The notes: a model not told the origin generated them from the letters alone. A stretch of 64,000 nucleotides of DNA from Gordionus sp. m RMFG-2023 (GCF_954871325.1 NC_088777.1:4652509-4716508); one strand, 5' to 3'; shown: positions 23,152-55,208, counted from the stretch's first letter. Translations and numbers: made by a program.

Positions 23152-24079
23152 GGGGAGACAGGGGTAAAGTGATTGACGGGGTAAAGTGATTGAAGAGGTA
23201 AAGTGATTGACGAGGTAAAGTGATTGACGAGGTAAACAATTTTATCGTGAATAACTTCTTAACCCTTGGGCATAATAAATTTTATTCATAGATATTCTTA
23301 AATCTATGTTCATCTTTTGAAGAACTTTCCCGGGTTGACATATTTTGCCAAAATACCGGTTTTTACTCAAAATTATAAAAAAATTATCAGCTGGTTTTTT
23401 TTTTTGATTTTAATAAAAGATATTAAGGCTCATAATTTAAACATTTGTATACATGTTCCTTAAAGCCATAGCTTTAAGATAAAATTTATCGGAAGCTTGT
23501 CACTCAATAACGATTTGTACAATATACATATATTACCTTGGAGTAAAGTTGTTATGGGTAAAACGGTTTAAAATGTTCAATCTGATTTAAGCTGTAAAAA
23601 GATTAATTTTTAAATATTAAGGTCTACAACCACATAAAAAAATATTTTTGAGTAAAAAAAAAAGGAAAATCAATATATAATTTCTGTGTTATCTGGAATA
23701 AAATTTTAAGAATGTAGAAAAGAGTAAGCTTACCTGAATTGTACGATGTGCCTAAAATGGGTCTTTGATACTTTTGCATTTCGGAATTTTCATGATTAGT
23801 TTATACTTAGAAAATGGATATCAAAATTGCAATATTATATTCTAGTTATGTAAGCACTTTACCCTGATGCTTAGCCACTTTATCCTAGGTATGGTGTAAA
23901 ATGGCGAAAATGACACACTTCACATAATTAATCACATCTCCTCAAATTATAAGTAGAGAGATCTACTTTTTTTCTTATCTTGTAGATGAGCGATTTGACT
24001 AATTTGTGCTGTTTTGTTAATGTTTCAAAATATTATCGGTAAAAAATGCGAAATTCCATTCGTTTTACCCCGGTATCCC
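23152..24079. mobile_element. GGGGTAAAG-family DNA element, copy 1
   Basis: About 930 bp. The left end GGGGAGACAGGGGTAAAGTG and the right end CGTTTTACCCCGGTATCCC are imperfect inverted repeats; the interior contains more GTAAAG/CTTTACC words (23543, 23868, 23884). It is shared in inverse orientation with 62747-63520 (common words TAACGATTT, GTAAAGTTGTTATGG, TAAAATGTTC). No coding remnant was recognised and the superfamily is not clear. Confidence 0.6.
23161..23236. repeat. 17-bp tandem repeat, about 4.5 units
   Basis: Units of GRGGTAAAGTGATTGAC (R = A or G) in direct array at the left end of the GGGGTAAAG element; unit 2 ends in GAA. They look like multiplied terminal sequence and may be transposase-binding repeats. 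Confidence 0.9.
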
Positions 24080-25669
24080 TTATAAGATTATATTAACAAA
24101 TATAAAGAAAATAAAAGTGAGAATCAAGTTTGCCAATTATAAGCTATAGCAACTAGATAGAGGTAGTTCTATGTACCCTGTAACTATGTTCGACGTGCCC
24201 TGTTTATTTTTATTGGAAATTAATTATTTTTGAAGATTAAGTTGGTATAGAATTAGCTGGCTACAAATATAGTCATTCATCAAGATTATATCATCTATAT
24301 CTAAAGATTTTAAGCACAAAATCTAGTGGGATGTACCCTAGTTTTATAATAAATAAAAAGTAGAAATATATAATAATAAATCATATAGGGCTTTTTAAAT
24401 ATATTGTATGTATAATAAGTAAAAGCTTTCATATTTTAGATATTTATTACGTTAATTTTAACAATAATTCAGAGATCTGCAGGCCCAATTTCAATTGTTC
24501 AGGCCAACTTTGACGAGATATTAAGGTATAAGGGAAAATAAAAAATACCACATCATTTTGATGGATGGGACACGACCGAAACAGGGATGTAATCATCAAA
24601 AATACCCCCTACCCCCCATTTGAATAAATTCTGGATTATTCAGTTTGACAACTTATAAAACGCTATTCCCTTATCTGTTTTATCATAATCAAAGAGCATG
24701 TCAAACTTATTAAACGTAAAAATGCAATAAAGCTTACACATTCGAGACACCTATAGTAAGTTTTATATCCCAGCTTATTTTTTTTTCTCTAAGCCAACCA
24801 AATCGGCTAAAACTCAACTCGAAACACCTCTGAAATATCCAATATCATGGAACTCAAAATATTTGTCAGCTGGCAACGATTAGCAAAAGCATTATTCGCG
24901 ACTTACTTACAACCTAAAATATTCAAGTTGCAAACTTGTCAAACACCCAACAATTTCTAATTTTATTAAAATGTATATAAAGCGGGAAACGCCCAAGGGT
25001 GGGGGAAGACCCTTAATGATGGGCTTCTTCAGTATAGATACTATAAGATTTTTTTTCGCACCCATTTCAGGAATCTTAATTCCTTATATACGAAATTCTT
25101 AATAGTTTTTACAGTAAAATTGTTTATACAACAAGTAAAGTTTAGTAAACCATGTTATAAGATTCGAGTAATTTTGTATTTTTAGGTGTGGAGGATTTTA
25201 GATTCAAAAGACTTTTTGAGGGACTAAGAACAGGGGGTGTACTCTCGTTCTTCGGTCTGTAGAAAAAATAAGGACATAAAATTTATTTATCACCATTATC
25301 ATAATAATAATACAATTTAAAAGGTTTTATTTAAGCAAATAATCGAGATATCTTCCAAAATATCGCAAGTGAGACTTTCATGTAAGTCTGATAATATATA
25401 TATTTAAATGATGAAAATAACTCGTTGCATATAAAACGATTCTCAATGTAATTTAATATCACAAATAAAAGTAGTCGATAACTATAATAAAATATTGTAA
25501 AAAAAATAAAAAATAAATCCTCTCTAATTTTACTCAGATCGGTCAAGATTATTTTAAAAAAATATAACGTTAAATATATTATCACAATGCAAGATAATTT
25601 CTATTATAATACAAAATATACATAGTGTTTAAGGTTAAAATAATTTACATAAGAAATAATGTATTATTT
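24080..25669. other. Intergenic region downstream of MCM2
   Basis: No gene seen. A hAT-MITE-like end, CAGAGATCTGCAGGCCC, stands at about 24471 without a visible partner. Confidence 0.4.
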
Positions 25670-43993
<18,324 letters not shown>

Positions 43994-44200
43994 CTATAAA
44001 AATGAAATTAATATGTTAAGTTCTAAATATAATTTAATTACGTGATACGTGATATATAGCGCTTTTGCCCTCTAACGTTGAAGATTCAACAGAGCTACGC
44101 TAGGTTTTCCTCATTTCCATCTAATTGGAACAATTTAATTTGGGTATAAAAATAAAAATATGAGGAGCCCTCCACACGTTTGTGGGCAAGCCGCACGTAC

Positions 44201-44215
44201 TTGTAGGCACAACAT
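44201..44215 (-). CDS. MCM2: Possible first exon of MCM2 (5 codons)
   Basis: ATG TTG TGC CTA CAA followed by the donor gtacgt (44200-44195) is in phase 0 and could splice to the acceptor before 43993. It is short and could be chance. An alternative would be the exon at 52029-52112, which begins MSGPKDPHGEK and is also phase 0, but that exon fits better in the unnamed gene at 50924-54536. Confidence 0.25.
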
Positions 44216-47200
44216 TTCGAAAAATGTTGCTTAAACCTCTATAGGCTTTAATTTAGAAGGAGTGGGACAAAGAAAAAGCCTATACCCGAGAACTACAGCA
44301 TAATTTAATTACTTTAAAGGTGGGTGATGGCTGATTTTAAGCTTAATTTCTTTAATGTAAGTTATATCTGTAAATAAATATGATTAAAATAAAATAATCA
44401 ATATAATTTAATTAAATATTTAAATAATTTTAATTTGGCGGTACCGGCATATTGGATTTAGCTCATTAAAATTACGGAGGAAAATATAATGTATATATTA
44501 TTACTATTGATTTTTGAAGCTTAAACAGAAGAGCTCTTTTTATGATATAATATATTATTATTTATTACATTCAAAGATGGCGTTTTATTTATATCAAATT
44601 TATATAAATATAAATAAGAAGCATTAATAATTTATGTTAATTAAGTATCATTTTAATTATAACAAGATATATAAAAATTAATTTTTTTAAATATTCAAAA
44701 TCAATAAAATTATTATATTTTATTATACTATCCTTACCGGCTTATTTGAATTCAAAAATTATAGAAATAACATAAATATATGAAAATAGAAAGAAGAGGA
44801 AAGATATAAATATTCAATTAAGAAAACTCAATCTAAACCTTAGTTAAATATAAATGAAAATAAGTTTTTTTATAATTTAACAATTGAGCTATATAATCTA
44901 AATTTTTTACTTTTATAAGATAGATTCTGCAAAAATGTCTCAGCTTTAGTTCGCTTCATATTAAGATTGTAACGATTATCTATTATATTGTAACGATTAT
45001 CTATTAATAAGTTGTCATGCATTTTATTATTAGAAATTTGTAATTATTTATTAATCACTATATTTTGTTTACATTAGTTGTTTATATAATCAATTACAAT
45101 AGAGAATTACGATTATAAAATTATTGTGGTAACATATTATATTGTAAATGATTTAAATGACTAATATCATTATATAGAAATATATTGTTGGTATGAGAGT
45201 ATTGTAAAAAATTAAAATATATTACTAATTTTATTATTTTACTTTTTAGTTAATTTGAATAAAATAATTAATATCATTGGTTTAATTACAAGTACATCGT
45301 TTTATAAAAGTAAGTTAAAATTGATACTTCCTTTACTCGATTTAGGTCTATCTCAAAGAATTTCCCTTAAAACATTTGGATTATGTGAATTTTTATTAGA
45401 CTAATAATCATATGGCCTATCAAATTTAATAGGTTATTAAAAATGATTAAATTCTATTAATAGCCATCTTCAATATATATATTCAGCCCAAATCTCCCAA
45501 AACTTTTAACATTAACCCATTTCTCTAATAATCCTACTTCATACTTAAGCTTATTTTATTTATCTTAAAAAAATTTCTAAATGGCCGCAATCCTTAAGTT
45601 GAGCTATTATACTTCTATTTTATTGCCCACAGTCAGCCTATTTCTAATATATTCTTATAATTTTTACTAAATATTTTCCCTCCTTCAAATTTAATTTTTT
45701 CCCTTTATCTAAGCACAATTTTTTTGATTCTTTTAGTAAATATAAATTATTTCTTATGAAATTATAAAAAAAAATTATATAAATTTCCTATTTTTATTTA
45801 TATTATATTAATTTAATTATGATAACAACTCTAATCGACCTTGAAATAATGTTTACATACTAATAAAATATACTTTAACTATTTAAAAATATTATAATTC
45901 AAAATAGATTGGCCATTAATCTCGGTCATATGAAAATTGAAAATGATAAAATTTTGGGATCGTAGTTTTGATTTAATATAAATTACAATTTAAATTAATA
46001 TAAATCTGCAATATTTTACAATAACTAAATTAATAAGAAAATTAAATTCAATATTTTTAAAAATAAATCGCTTTCAAAGATAGGTAAAAATAATCTGACA
46101 AATAATAATCTAAACAAAGCGAAGACTTATTTTTATATCAAAATCATGAACTAAGTATATTTAATGATTTTGATATTTTTTTGTACATAATTTTTCAATC
46201 AAAAAATGAAAAATTGTTCAAAATCTATTTTATATATATTAATTAATATTCACATGCAATAAAAAAAACATTTTAAAAAATTCAACAACATTTTTTAATT
46301 TTTTTTTATTTTATACATATTCAAATCATTTTTTGTTTTAAAGATTTTCCATTTTAATGTGCCAATAAATTCTTTAAGAGCATGGAATAACAATTTCGAG
46401 ATTTTCTTTATATTATAATTACTTTTAATAATATAAAATTATATTTAAAAATATTGGTATATCTTTTTTATTGTTTTTTTTTGTTGCAATAACTATAAAT
46501 CTCCATAAATTTATGGCTAAAATTGTATCATAAAATTTTAAGTCATAAAAATTTATATAATTATAAATAATGCTTTTTAAAAAGGTTTTTTTTTTATATT
46601 TAAAAAAAAGTTATTATATATTTATTCTATTAAATATAGTATAGTATTAATATTATACTACTCCTTACATGTTATTATAGATTTTATAAAAAACTTGTGC
46701 CTCTACATAATAAATATAATCAGGTAAGATGCCTTTTTTTAGTAAGTAGAACAGCACAATAGGCTCTAAAGTTTTTTGGCAGCCTTTAATAGACACAGGA
46801 AAATTATTAGTTTAACTATGATTCACGAATAAAGGCGGTGGTGCGGTCAACTTTGAAGGTTTCACTGTTATATGTTTCAAAATGTACCATCGAGTTTTAC
46901 TCGTATATTTGGTTTGAAAAGATATTAAAAATATGTTTTTTTTAGAGAAGCTATAAAAAAAATTTTTGAAAATAATTTTATTGCTAAAAAAAATTTTTTA
47001 GCTAAAAAAAAATAAAAGAAATGAAATAGGCTAAGGAAAATTTTTTTAAACAATTTATTGAGATAATAAATAATAAAATTATTTTCATTTATAAAATTTT
47101 TATGATATTTTTATTGAAATCCTTATAAAAATTTTTATGATTATAATATAAAATTATAATACAATATACATACATTATAATATACTGAGGTTATACAATA

Positions 47201-49302
47201 TATAATCATAATTAGCATTTGAATTTTTTTTTTAAACAAAAAATATTTATATTAACTATATGTTGGGGTGCAACAGTTTATCCAAATTTAAAATTTATTT
47301 TTATTTAAAAAATTTTTTTTAAATATATTTGATTTAATAATTTAAATATTTAATGAATCTTGGGGGTCAAGCTAACTTTTTAACAGGTATATAATATATT
47401 TATTAAGATAAATATTTAATTTTTTTTTTAAATTTCTTGACATTGGTTAGTTATTTCATAAAAATTCTTCACGAAAACGTAATAATTTTAGAATATTTCT
47501 TTATATTCTTTATTTTTGTATATTAGGGGTTAATCGAAAAAAATTTAATTAGAGAAAATGTTCTTAGTTAGTTATAATAGTCCAGGTTTAAAATAAGTTA
47601 GCTTGTTTATTTATACATGAGTATAGTTAATTATAAATGTATATCGATAATTTTTCAAAACCTATAACTATTCAGATCTATTTCGGTGTAACTATATCTT
47701 TACAATATCAAAAGATAAGCTTTTGTATTTCAATAGATTTTTTATAGTAAAAAATACAATTTATATTTATCAAAAATTTTTTAAAAAAAAACCAATCCCA
47801 ACTTATTAAAAAAAAATTGCAAAATGTATGAGGGCTAACATATGCCAATGCGAATTAATGTTTTTATTAATTAATGGATTCTAATTTTTTCAAAATTTTT
47901 TTTTGAGAAATCCAATCCTAGTACTAAGTTAAATGAAAATATATTATATATAAATTTATACTGTAAAAATTTTTGATAAACTCGTATTAACATTTTTCAA
48001 GGATTATATTAGGCTAGGGTCTAATTAAGTCTTATGAACCATTGCGCTAACTTCTATAAAACCTTTTGAAAATCAGTAATATGCTGCAATTAGACATAAC
48101 ATGAGATAAGATTTTATATAAAAAATCCGTTCATCGTAACATATAGCATTCTTTGAGCATAATCTGAATGATGTGGATCAAGATAATCTTAATTAAGTAT
48201 GATAAATTATCATATAAAATATAATATGTTGTCTTAATATGAATGTATATATTTTAATTTAATAATAAATATTAATTCATTCTACCCCTGACAATTAGTT
48301 TTTAATGTTATCTCTGTAGAGTCGGAATTGTCTCATTCAGAGAAAGAGTTGATATCATTTCCTATTAATATTTCTAGTTGAATTGAGGTTAGTAGTCATT
48401 TTTCCGTTGTCAAGGCGTTTTAATATATTTCTATCTTTCTATCTTTCTATGATTTTTGCTCTAAAACAGGCAGTCTTTCAAAAGATGAGGTCAGGAATAG
48501 TAAAAGCACTTGTTTGAAATTAGATTTATTAACACCTCAAGGAACGGAAACTTTAATTCGCTAATTTATGAAAAGATGAAAATTATGTGACTGATTTTTT
48601 ATCTTTATATTCTATATAAATACTACTACACACTAAGGATACTTATTAGCGTCAAATTTTTGTTTCGTTATGTCGAATGTTAATCTTATTAAAAATAGTT
48701 TTCATACATATATCCAATTCCGATTTATATTATTTAAATTAGATTCTCTTTTGACAGAACGGAGATTGGAAACTGGCACTTTAATGAATCCTATAAAACT
48801 AAATTTAATACTTTTAAACGACAACTTTATTCCTATTTAATATCTTTTTTAAGGTTACATCATTTATGGTATCTGATTAAATTAACAACAACTAGTAAAT
48901 AAGTAATAATGATAATATAACCACTGCGCGACGAACAAGTTTGAGAATATCTACAATCTCAAAATTTTTTGTATTATATTACATCAACCATATAGTTATG
49001 TGTTGATTGTTGATAGCCCCATTCCTAGGCTATCTGCTGTCTTTAGACAAAACCTTATTAGGTGTAGCCAGAATTTTGCTAAGGGAGGGTGCAGTATTAT
49101 TTGGTTGAGTTTTTTTTCCAATAAACTTTATTAGAGATCTATAAGCTCACATATTGCAGGCCTCTGTCTATCACACCCTTTTTAAAATAAATTTTAAATT
49201 ATTGCCATTTTTTAAAAAAATTATTAAATTTTACATATTTTTTTTTCAAATTGTTGTTTATTATATATTAAGGAGGGGGGTGGGATTTTATTAGCTTAAA
49301 AT
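44216..49302. other. Long AT-rich stretch without a supportable gene
   Basis: Extremely A/T-rich (especially 44880-48280). A few short open segments (for instance minus strand 46810-46890, MVHFETYNSETFKVDR) have less biased codons, but no splice partners or family match could be set. Confidence 0.4.
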
Positions 49303-50339
49303 CAGAGTTGTTAACGCTCCTTTAAAAAAGTAGCTAGCTCTTGCTCTCACTCCTACTTTTTCAAAAGGAGTTAGCTCCCGTTCCCAATACTAAATTTTTA
49401 GAAGAAGCTAGCTTCCCTTCCAAGTAATGGAGTGCCACTCAATAGCCGCTCCTTTGATTTTCATTTTTATTTAGAAAGTACACAAAACAAAATCATATTT
49501 TTTTATCAAAAAAAGTTTTATTTATATTAAGTGATATATCAATCTTTTATTAGCCTTTAAAAGTAATAGAATTTCTAAATTTGAATCTAACAATCATCCA
49601 CGCTTTTATCCTTAAAACCTGTTTAGCAATACTAAACAGGCCCTCAACAGGAGCACCATAGGAAAGCGAGGTATTGTGTTTTATATATATAAAAAAATTT
49701 AAGTCAGGAAATTTATCAAAAATAGTAATTTTGTAATCATTATTTAAAAAATATTTGCCAAATATATTATCTTCCTGTTGATCAATTTCATGAAATCCAA
49801 AAAAATCATCCAAATCATTGCAGGGTTCCCGTGAACTAGTGGCTATTTTTGCATCAGGAATTTGTTTTCTTAAAAAATAATTAATTTGTGCACATTTCAT
49901 TGCCAATTTAATTTAAAAGCAGGATGGATAATAGTAGCAATGATATTTTCCTAATCTGCGACAAATTTATTTAAATAGATAATTTATTTTTTATTTCGAT
50001 TTCTTCTTCTAAGATGTCAGGATCCATAATATCAAAAACTATTTTTTTTTAATCATATATTTATAAAATGAATATCAATATGACTTACAAGATTTTCCAA
50101 GAAAAATTTTCTATATAAAGAGAAAGAAAAACTTGACGCTTAATATTTTAACTGATAAACCAATATAAAACTCCGCCACAACATTTAATATTGCATAAAT
50201 TTAAATAAAATAAAAATTTAATTTTTATTGAATTTTAATAAATAAATAAATAGATTTATTAATATTTAAAAAAATAAATTCCTTTATACATTAAATTTAA
50301 AAGAGGGGTGGAGCGGCGCTCTTCCACTCCAGCAACATG
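49303..50339 (-). mobile_element. hAT transposon remnant with hATC domain
   Basis: Left end CAGAGTTGTTAACGCTCC and right end CCACTCCAGCAACATG are imperfect inverted ends with GCTCC/GGAGC subterminal words. On the minus strand, 49550-49906 stays open and encodes a hATC-like end: FPDLNFFIYIKHNTSLSYGA followed by PVEGLFSIAKQVLRIKA, matching the A/G-PVERLFS block of hAT transposases (G for R). No clear target duplication; the remaining transposase is lost. Confidence 0.7.
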
Positions 50340-50454
50340 CAAATTTAATTATTATTACTTTTTCTTATTAAATAGTTTGGGGGAAATTTCACCTAAATTT
50401 AATATATAGCCATTTTGCACATAACATGAAAGTCAAGTCAATCATTCACGATCA

Positions 50455-50547
50455 TGGTTGACTTCAAATATTTCTTATTACTGTTAATTTCAACAAAATT
50501 ACTTTCAGGGCTAACCGTTACTGTGGTATCGCTAGAATATTTTTTTT
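50455..50547 (+). CDS. Possible signal-peptide exon
   Basis: An ATG opens MVDFKYFLLLLISTKLLSG, a charged start followed by a hydrophobic run and small residues, as in a secretion signal, then a stop 31 codons in. A gtt donor after GLT could join it to later exons, none of which were found. Weak; may be chance in AT-rich DNA. Confidence 0.15.
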
Positions 50548-50923
50548 AAAGCTATTGTAGTATTTGGGTGAATTTCCTGTATTTTTCGATCTTAGATAAA
50601 GTTTAGTTACAACTTGTGGTCCACTGTTTAGCTAAGCAAATTTTCAAAACAATTTAAATTCCTTCAAAAATGCCATTTTATTCCTTTAAAAACGTCGAAT
50701 ACATTAATATCAGATATGTAATAATCGATCAATATAATTGCCAAATCTATTTACAATATTTGTTTAAAGTTTTTTGATGTTCAGTCGATCAGGTAACTGA
50801 AGTTATATTATAAAAAAACCAAAATATAAACTGTTATTTTTAATTTTTAATTTTATCAAACATTATATTTTAAAATAATATTTCAGTGTCAATAGAGGTT
50901 CATATTTATTCTTTACTCCTTAC

Positions 50924-53900
50924 AATTTTGCCCTAATTTGATTGAATCTGCAGTTCTATAGAAAATTCTGCCAGTGTACGCACTGCTGATGCAAGCTAAA
51001 AATCCTCGATAGCCATTATTTGGGGGCAATTCCATTTCCTTGATAGACTTAAACAAAATAGAGTGAGAACCGGGTTTGTTCTTGTCCTAGTTTTTGATTA
51101 ATTTATTCATAGTATTTGTTTAATTAATTCGGCGTTTAAATGCATAAAAGTTAAAATATTTGTTTTAAAATGCCAATCAACAGTAATGCTTATTGTTGAT
51201 TGGTAAAAAATTTAAACAAAGGAGTACACCTTTCAAATTCACAACTCTTTTTCGATAATTTATCATAGAGTTCGTGATTTGTTAATATCGAATCAGTTGC
51301 AAAAATACACGATTCCCATCAAGTATAACAACATCCTACTTGCTCGTAGTCCCCGAGAAACGTAAAACTGTTAATAAATCGGGCTAGAGAATAAAACCGG
51401 CCATTATATTAATATTTTGTTGCAACGTTTACGCAACTAGCAATGAAAACCTTAGGACCCTGGGGTATCCACATGGAAAAAAAAAGTAATTTTGGAGGAG
51501 TAGATATCCATATGATACCACTTTAATTATTTTTTTTAAATAAAAGAAGATAGTTTTTTGAAAAATTTTTGAATTTGTTATTTCATTTATATAGGATAAA
51601 AAATAAAACTTTTCGCTATAACCAAAACAAAAAAATTATCGGCAGCTCTTTCCGCTTCTGGAAGGGTGAAGAGCCTTCCTAGAACCATAATCTATATTTT
51701 TTTTCCTCCTTAGATTCCTGGCTGGGATTTAATAGTTTCCTTCACTCTCTGTCACTGCCTATTATCAATATGATAATTTTTGAAATTTGAAATTTTATTT
51801 ATTATATTAAATACATTTTTATAAGCTTTTTCGGAGATAATTTTTTCTTTGTGAAATTTAACATATCACATAAATCAAAAAATTATGATATTCCTTTAAT
51901 TATATTTTTTTAAATTAAATTATTTAAAGATTTTAACAGATTAATTTTAAAATCTTATTCATCTTCAGCTTAAATGAGTATTTTGATATATCAAAAGTAT
52001 GCGAGGTCCTATCAATATCATTATTAACTTCATAAGCGTACGATTTTCCTAATGAGGGTGGAGCACTATTAGGTGGGTTTTTTTCGCCATGGGGGTCTTT
52101 AGGTCCACTCATCTTAGGCCTTTGGCTGTGTTTCAAATTTTGCTTTGCTGATAGCAATAATATTGTATACATTTGAAGAGGGAAGGGGTAGGTTGAGCTT
52201 GTCAGGGGAAATTTATTTTAAGCTTAAAATGATATTCACGAGAACTGGCAAATTTTCGCGTCTTATTAGGCTTGATTCAAAGATCTACGAATATAAAACA
52301 TATTTATTGTGATAAAATTTATCATTGTATTAGGCAAGATTAAATTTGATTAGATAAAACGAAATGTGTAACCAAAACCGAAAGAAAAAAAAATAAATTT
52401 GTGCAATTGGGAGAAATATAATTAGAACCTCTTTTATCGTATTCGTCAAAATATGTTTTGAATACGAAATTAACAAAATCGGTTTGTTGGGGGGCTCAAA
52501 ATTTATGGGTAGTGATTTGTAAAAACGGCTAACTCAATATTTTTTAGCCAGAATATTTCACTGTCTCAGAATTTTCAAACCCTTCATGTCATCTGTGCGA
52601 CAAAAATCTTCAGGGCATGCGCAATATTGTTTTTCAATAAAGTTTAAAAATCGGTTCAAATCAAGCCATACGACACTATTTATGGGAGACTTAACCCACC
52701 TCTCTCGTTTATGTAGATGTTAGCTTTCGGTGTATTTTTTTTCCCCTGCAATGTGTTTAAAATCATTTTTTGAGCGAGTTTTTTAAAAAAAATTTAAATC
52801 TGATTTTACCAGAAATACATTACCCTATCTTATGAATTATAGACAATTTTGCTCTTTAAACCTTTGATAATTTGTTATGAAAAATTTATGGAAAATCTAA
52901 TAAAAAAAATGGCTGAAATTTATAAGGCAGGTATTCCAAATCATGAAGAAATCCATTTCCGGTAAAATCAAATTTTAAATAACGCGAAAAAAAAACCTCC
53001 CCATCTAAATAACAATTCTGATTCTTAATAAAAAATATTCGCTTGTGAATTTCATTTATTATTTTAAGAGGGTCTTTGATTCGTTTCTTTTAATCGCAAT
53101 GGGCCCAATGGCTACGCTACGGGTAATATGCTGGCCGAAGAATTGTATCTTACATCGCGAGCGCCACCTCTTGGAAGTGTGAATGCAAAGTGATGTTATA
53201 TTGTGCTGGAACTGTTAAATTTGTCATGTTTTTGAGGATCAATTATTTTTTAATTCGCAGACCTATGAAATTTGAAACATTACTAAGTAATTTTTTATAG
53301 ATTTCAGTTATTTCTTCTTATTGTCCATAAAACTTTAACTACTTAATTTTGATAATGCTAAGTTTTAGGATTCTGTTATATAACTTTAACAAGGATTCGA
53401 TCCGACCATACAATCAGATTCTGTTGCTCCAAAAAAGCGCTATATCAAAGATACATTGAGAGATTATATTGTGTATAATACTAGATTTAGCCCAGCCCGA
53501 ACCCGAATTTTTTTTTAAAAAAGTTTTTCAAACCCGGCCCGGCCCGAATTTATTTAAATATAGAAAATTAATTTTTATAATTACTCAAAATAAAGGATGT
53601 ATATTATATGGCGTCTGGTTTCTATAAATAAAATCATAAATTTTTTATTCTATATAAAAAAATTCAACATAAAATTGATAAATTTAGATATATTATTTCC
53701 AAGGCCCGACCCGACCCGCCCGGATTTTTTGAACGAATATTAGGCCTGACCCAGTCCGAACCCGATTCGGGCTGGGTACGGGCCGGATCTACTTTTGCAG
53801 ATCTCTGGTATAAATTATATATACACTAAAAATTGATATATATAAAAATAATATTATTATTTTAATAAATATATATTAATTTTAATATATTATATTATTT

Positions 53901-54536
53901 ATCATCTAATACAAAAAATGACATAAACTATCGTTTTAGAGCGGAATACAACTAATTAAACATATATATATTAATTATATTTAAATTAAGTTTATTTTCT
54001 GACTTTATCAGGCTTATTAGGATATCAATTTTTTTATTTTCTATATTCTTATTTAAAAAAAAACATAATTATGATTTAAATATAGATATTTTTCTTTATA
54101 TTAAGGATCAAAAATTTATATCATTAATTAGTTAGCTTACTTGCCTTGCAATATTTTCTAAGATTTATGATTTCATTAATTTTTATTAATTTTTTTATAT
54201 ATATACATATATATAAATTTCAAATATTTTTTGGCAAAAAATATTGATTTTTTAATTAAATTAAAAAAAAAACAAATGAATTATTTTATTTTTTTTTTAT
54301 ACAAAAAAGATAAATTTATGCATATTTAAACTTGCATTTAAATATATTTATTATCTTAATAACTCCCGATGCACGTGAAATTCCAATCATCATGCTTATC
54401 TCTTACTCAGCATGTAGAACTTGTCATCTTTAATCCATATTGATTTGTTTGACATGTTGATCGGTATAATACTAACCTCTTCCGAAATCGTTAGAGCTGA
54501 TTTCCAGGGATCCCTTTGGGTTGCGTTAGCTTCGGT
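50924..54536 (-). CDS. Partial gene of unknown product, three phase-compatible exons
   Basis: Exons 54407-54536, 52029-52147 and 50924-51086 join in phase (1+2, then 0+0) and read as one protein segment of about 137 residues: TEANATQRDPWKSALTISEE, later SIWIKDDKFYML, then KQNLKHSQRPKMSGPKDPHG ending LGKSYAYE, then DKNKPGSHSILFKSIKEMEL, NNGYRGFLACISSAYTGRI and FYRTADSIKLGQN. Donors are gtaaga, gttaat and gtaagg. Composition is far less A/T-biased than the surroundings, which supports real exons. I do not recognise the family. Both ends are open: the first listed exon starts at an acceptor (cgtag) and the last ends at a donor in phase 1. It lies just upstream of MCM2 in the same orientation; whether the two share anything is unknown. 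Confidence 0.4.
52515..52672. mobile_element. AGTGTTG-family MITE, partial
   Basis: AACGGCTAACTCAATATTTT / TAGCCAGAATATT followed by the core TCTTCAGGGCATGCGCAATA and a tail ending ACGACACTA. Outer left end lost. Confidence 0.6.
52726..52985. repeat. Dispersed ~280-bp repeat, copy 3
   Basis: Shares TTTTTTGAGCGAGTTTTTTA, CTTATGAATTATAGACAATT and CCATTTCCGGTAAAATCA with the copies at 20040 and 28339. Confidence 0.6.
53481..53807. mobile_element. GGCCCGG-family hAT MITE, 327 bp
   Basis: Right end GCAGATCTCTG, left end CTAGATTTAGCCCAGCCC; flanks gtataata and gtataaat (6 of 8). Both subterminal parts are GC-rich (CCCGGCCCGGCCCGAA left, CCCGATTCGGGCTGGGTACG right) around an AT-rich centre. Confidence 0.65.
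53816..54406. other. AT-rich, nothing clear
   Basis: Long TATA and A/T runs; no gene or element recognised. Confidence 0.4.
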
Positions 54537-55127
54537 CTACGATTCAGGAATAGATAATTAATGATGTCATAATGTCAATTCTAACTAGCTGAAGCTTATT
54601 GGTTATATCTCCATAACTTAGCATACATATAACTGACATGTTCCTTTCCTTCTGATAAAAATTTTAACAATAATATTATATGCATAATATATATATATAT
54701 ACAAAGGTAAATATAAGTGGAAAAGTAATTGTAAGATTTGACAAACGTGAAATTTATTATTGTTATCTAGCTCAAGTAAGGTTGCTAAAGATTCGGGATT
54801 CTGAGATTCGATGAATCCGAATTTTAAAATATTTCGTCAAAAAATTTGTTCTTTTTTAAACTTAGAAATCATTTATTTAAAATGCATTTAACATAACTTT
54901 TAATTCACTATAATTATATCATTCATACATTATTTTTTGATTAAATATATTAATGGATATTAAAAAAAACCTAATAAATTCATTAATTAGTCATAATATG
55001 TATTTAACTTTAGTTTCGAAGGTTTGTAGGCACTGAGAAGGCACTTCTGTTGAAATCGGATTTACTGTGGAAATTTGCATCATATAATTTTCACTTTCTA
55101 ATATTTTTAATTATAAAAATCCCGTTC

Positions 55128-55208
55128 TTCCTTCCTTCCTTCCTTCCTTCCTTCCTTCCTTCCTTCCTTCCTTCCTTCCTTCCTTCCTTCCTTCCTTCCT
55201 TCCTTCCC
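55128..55208. repeat. (TTCC)n microsatellite, about 20 units
   Basis: Uninterrupted TTCC repeats. On the minus strand they create a Glu-Gly-Arg-Lys repeat reading frame, which is not a gene. Confidence 0.97.

Noticed and set aside
44160-44300. GC-richer patch with small palindromes upstream of MCM2
   Set aside because: Could be a promoter or a small repeat, but nothing specific can be supported beyond the weak first-exon candidate.
48420-48560. Plus-strand stretch SLSKDEVRNSKSTCLKLDLL
   Set aside because: Open for only about 30 codons before a stop, no fitting donor, no family recognised.
50940-51086. Extra MCM2 exon
   Set aside because: The exon ends in phase 1 and cannot join the phase-0 acceptor of the MCM2 exon at 43993; it fits the separate gene at 50924-54536.
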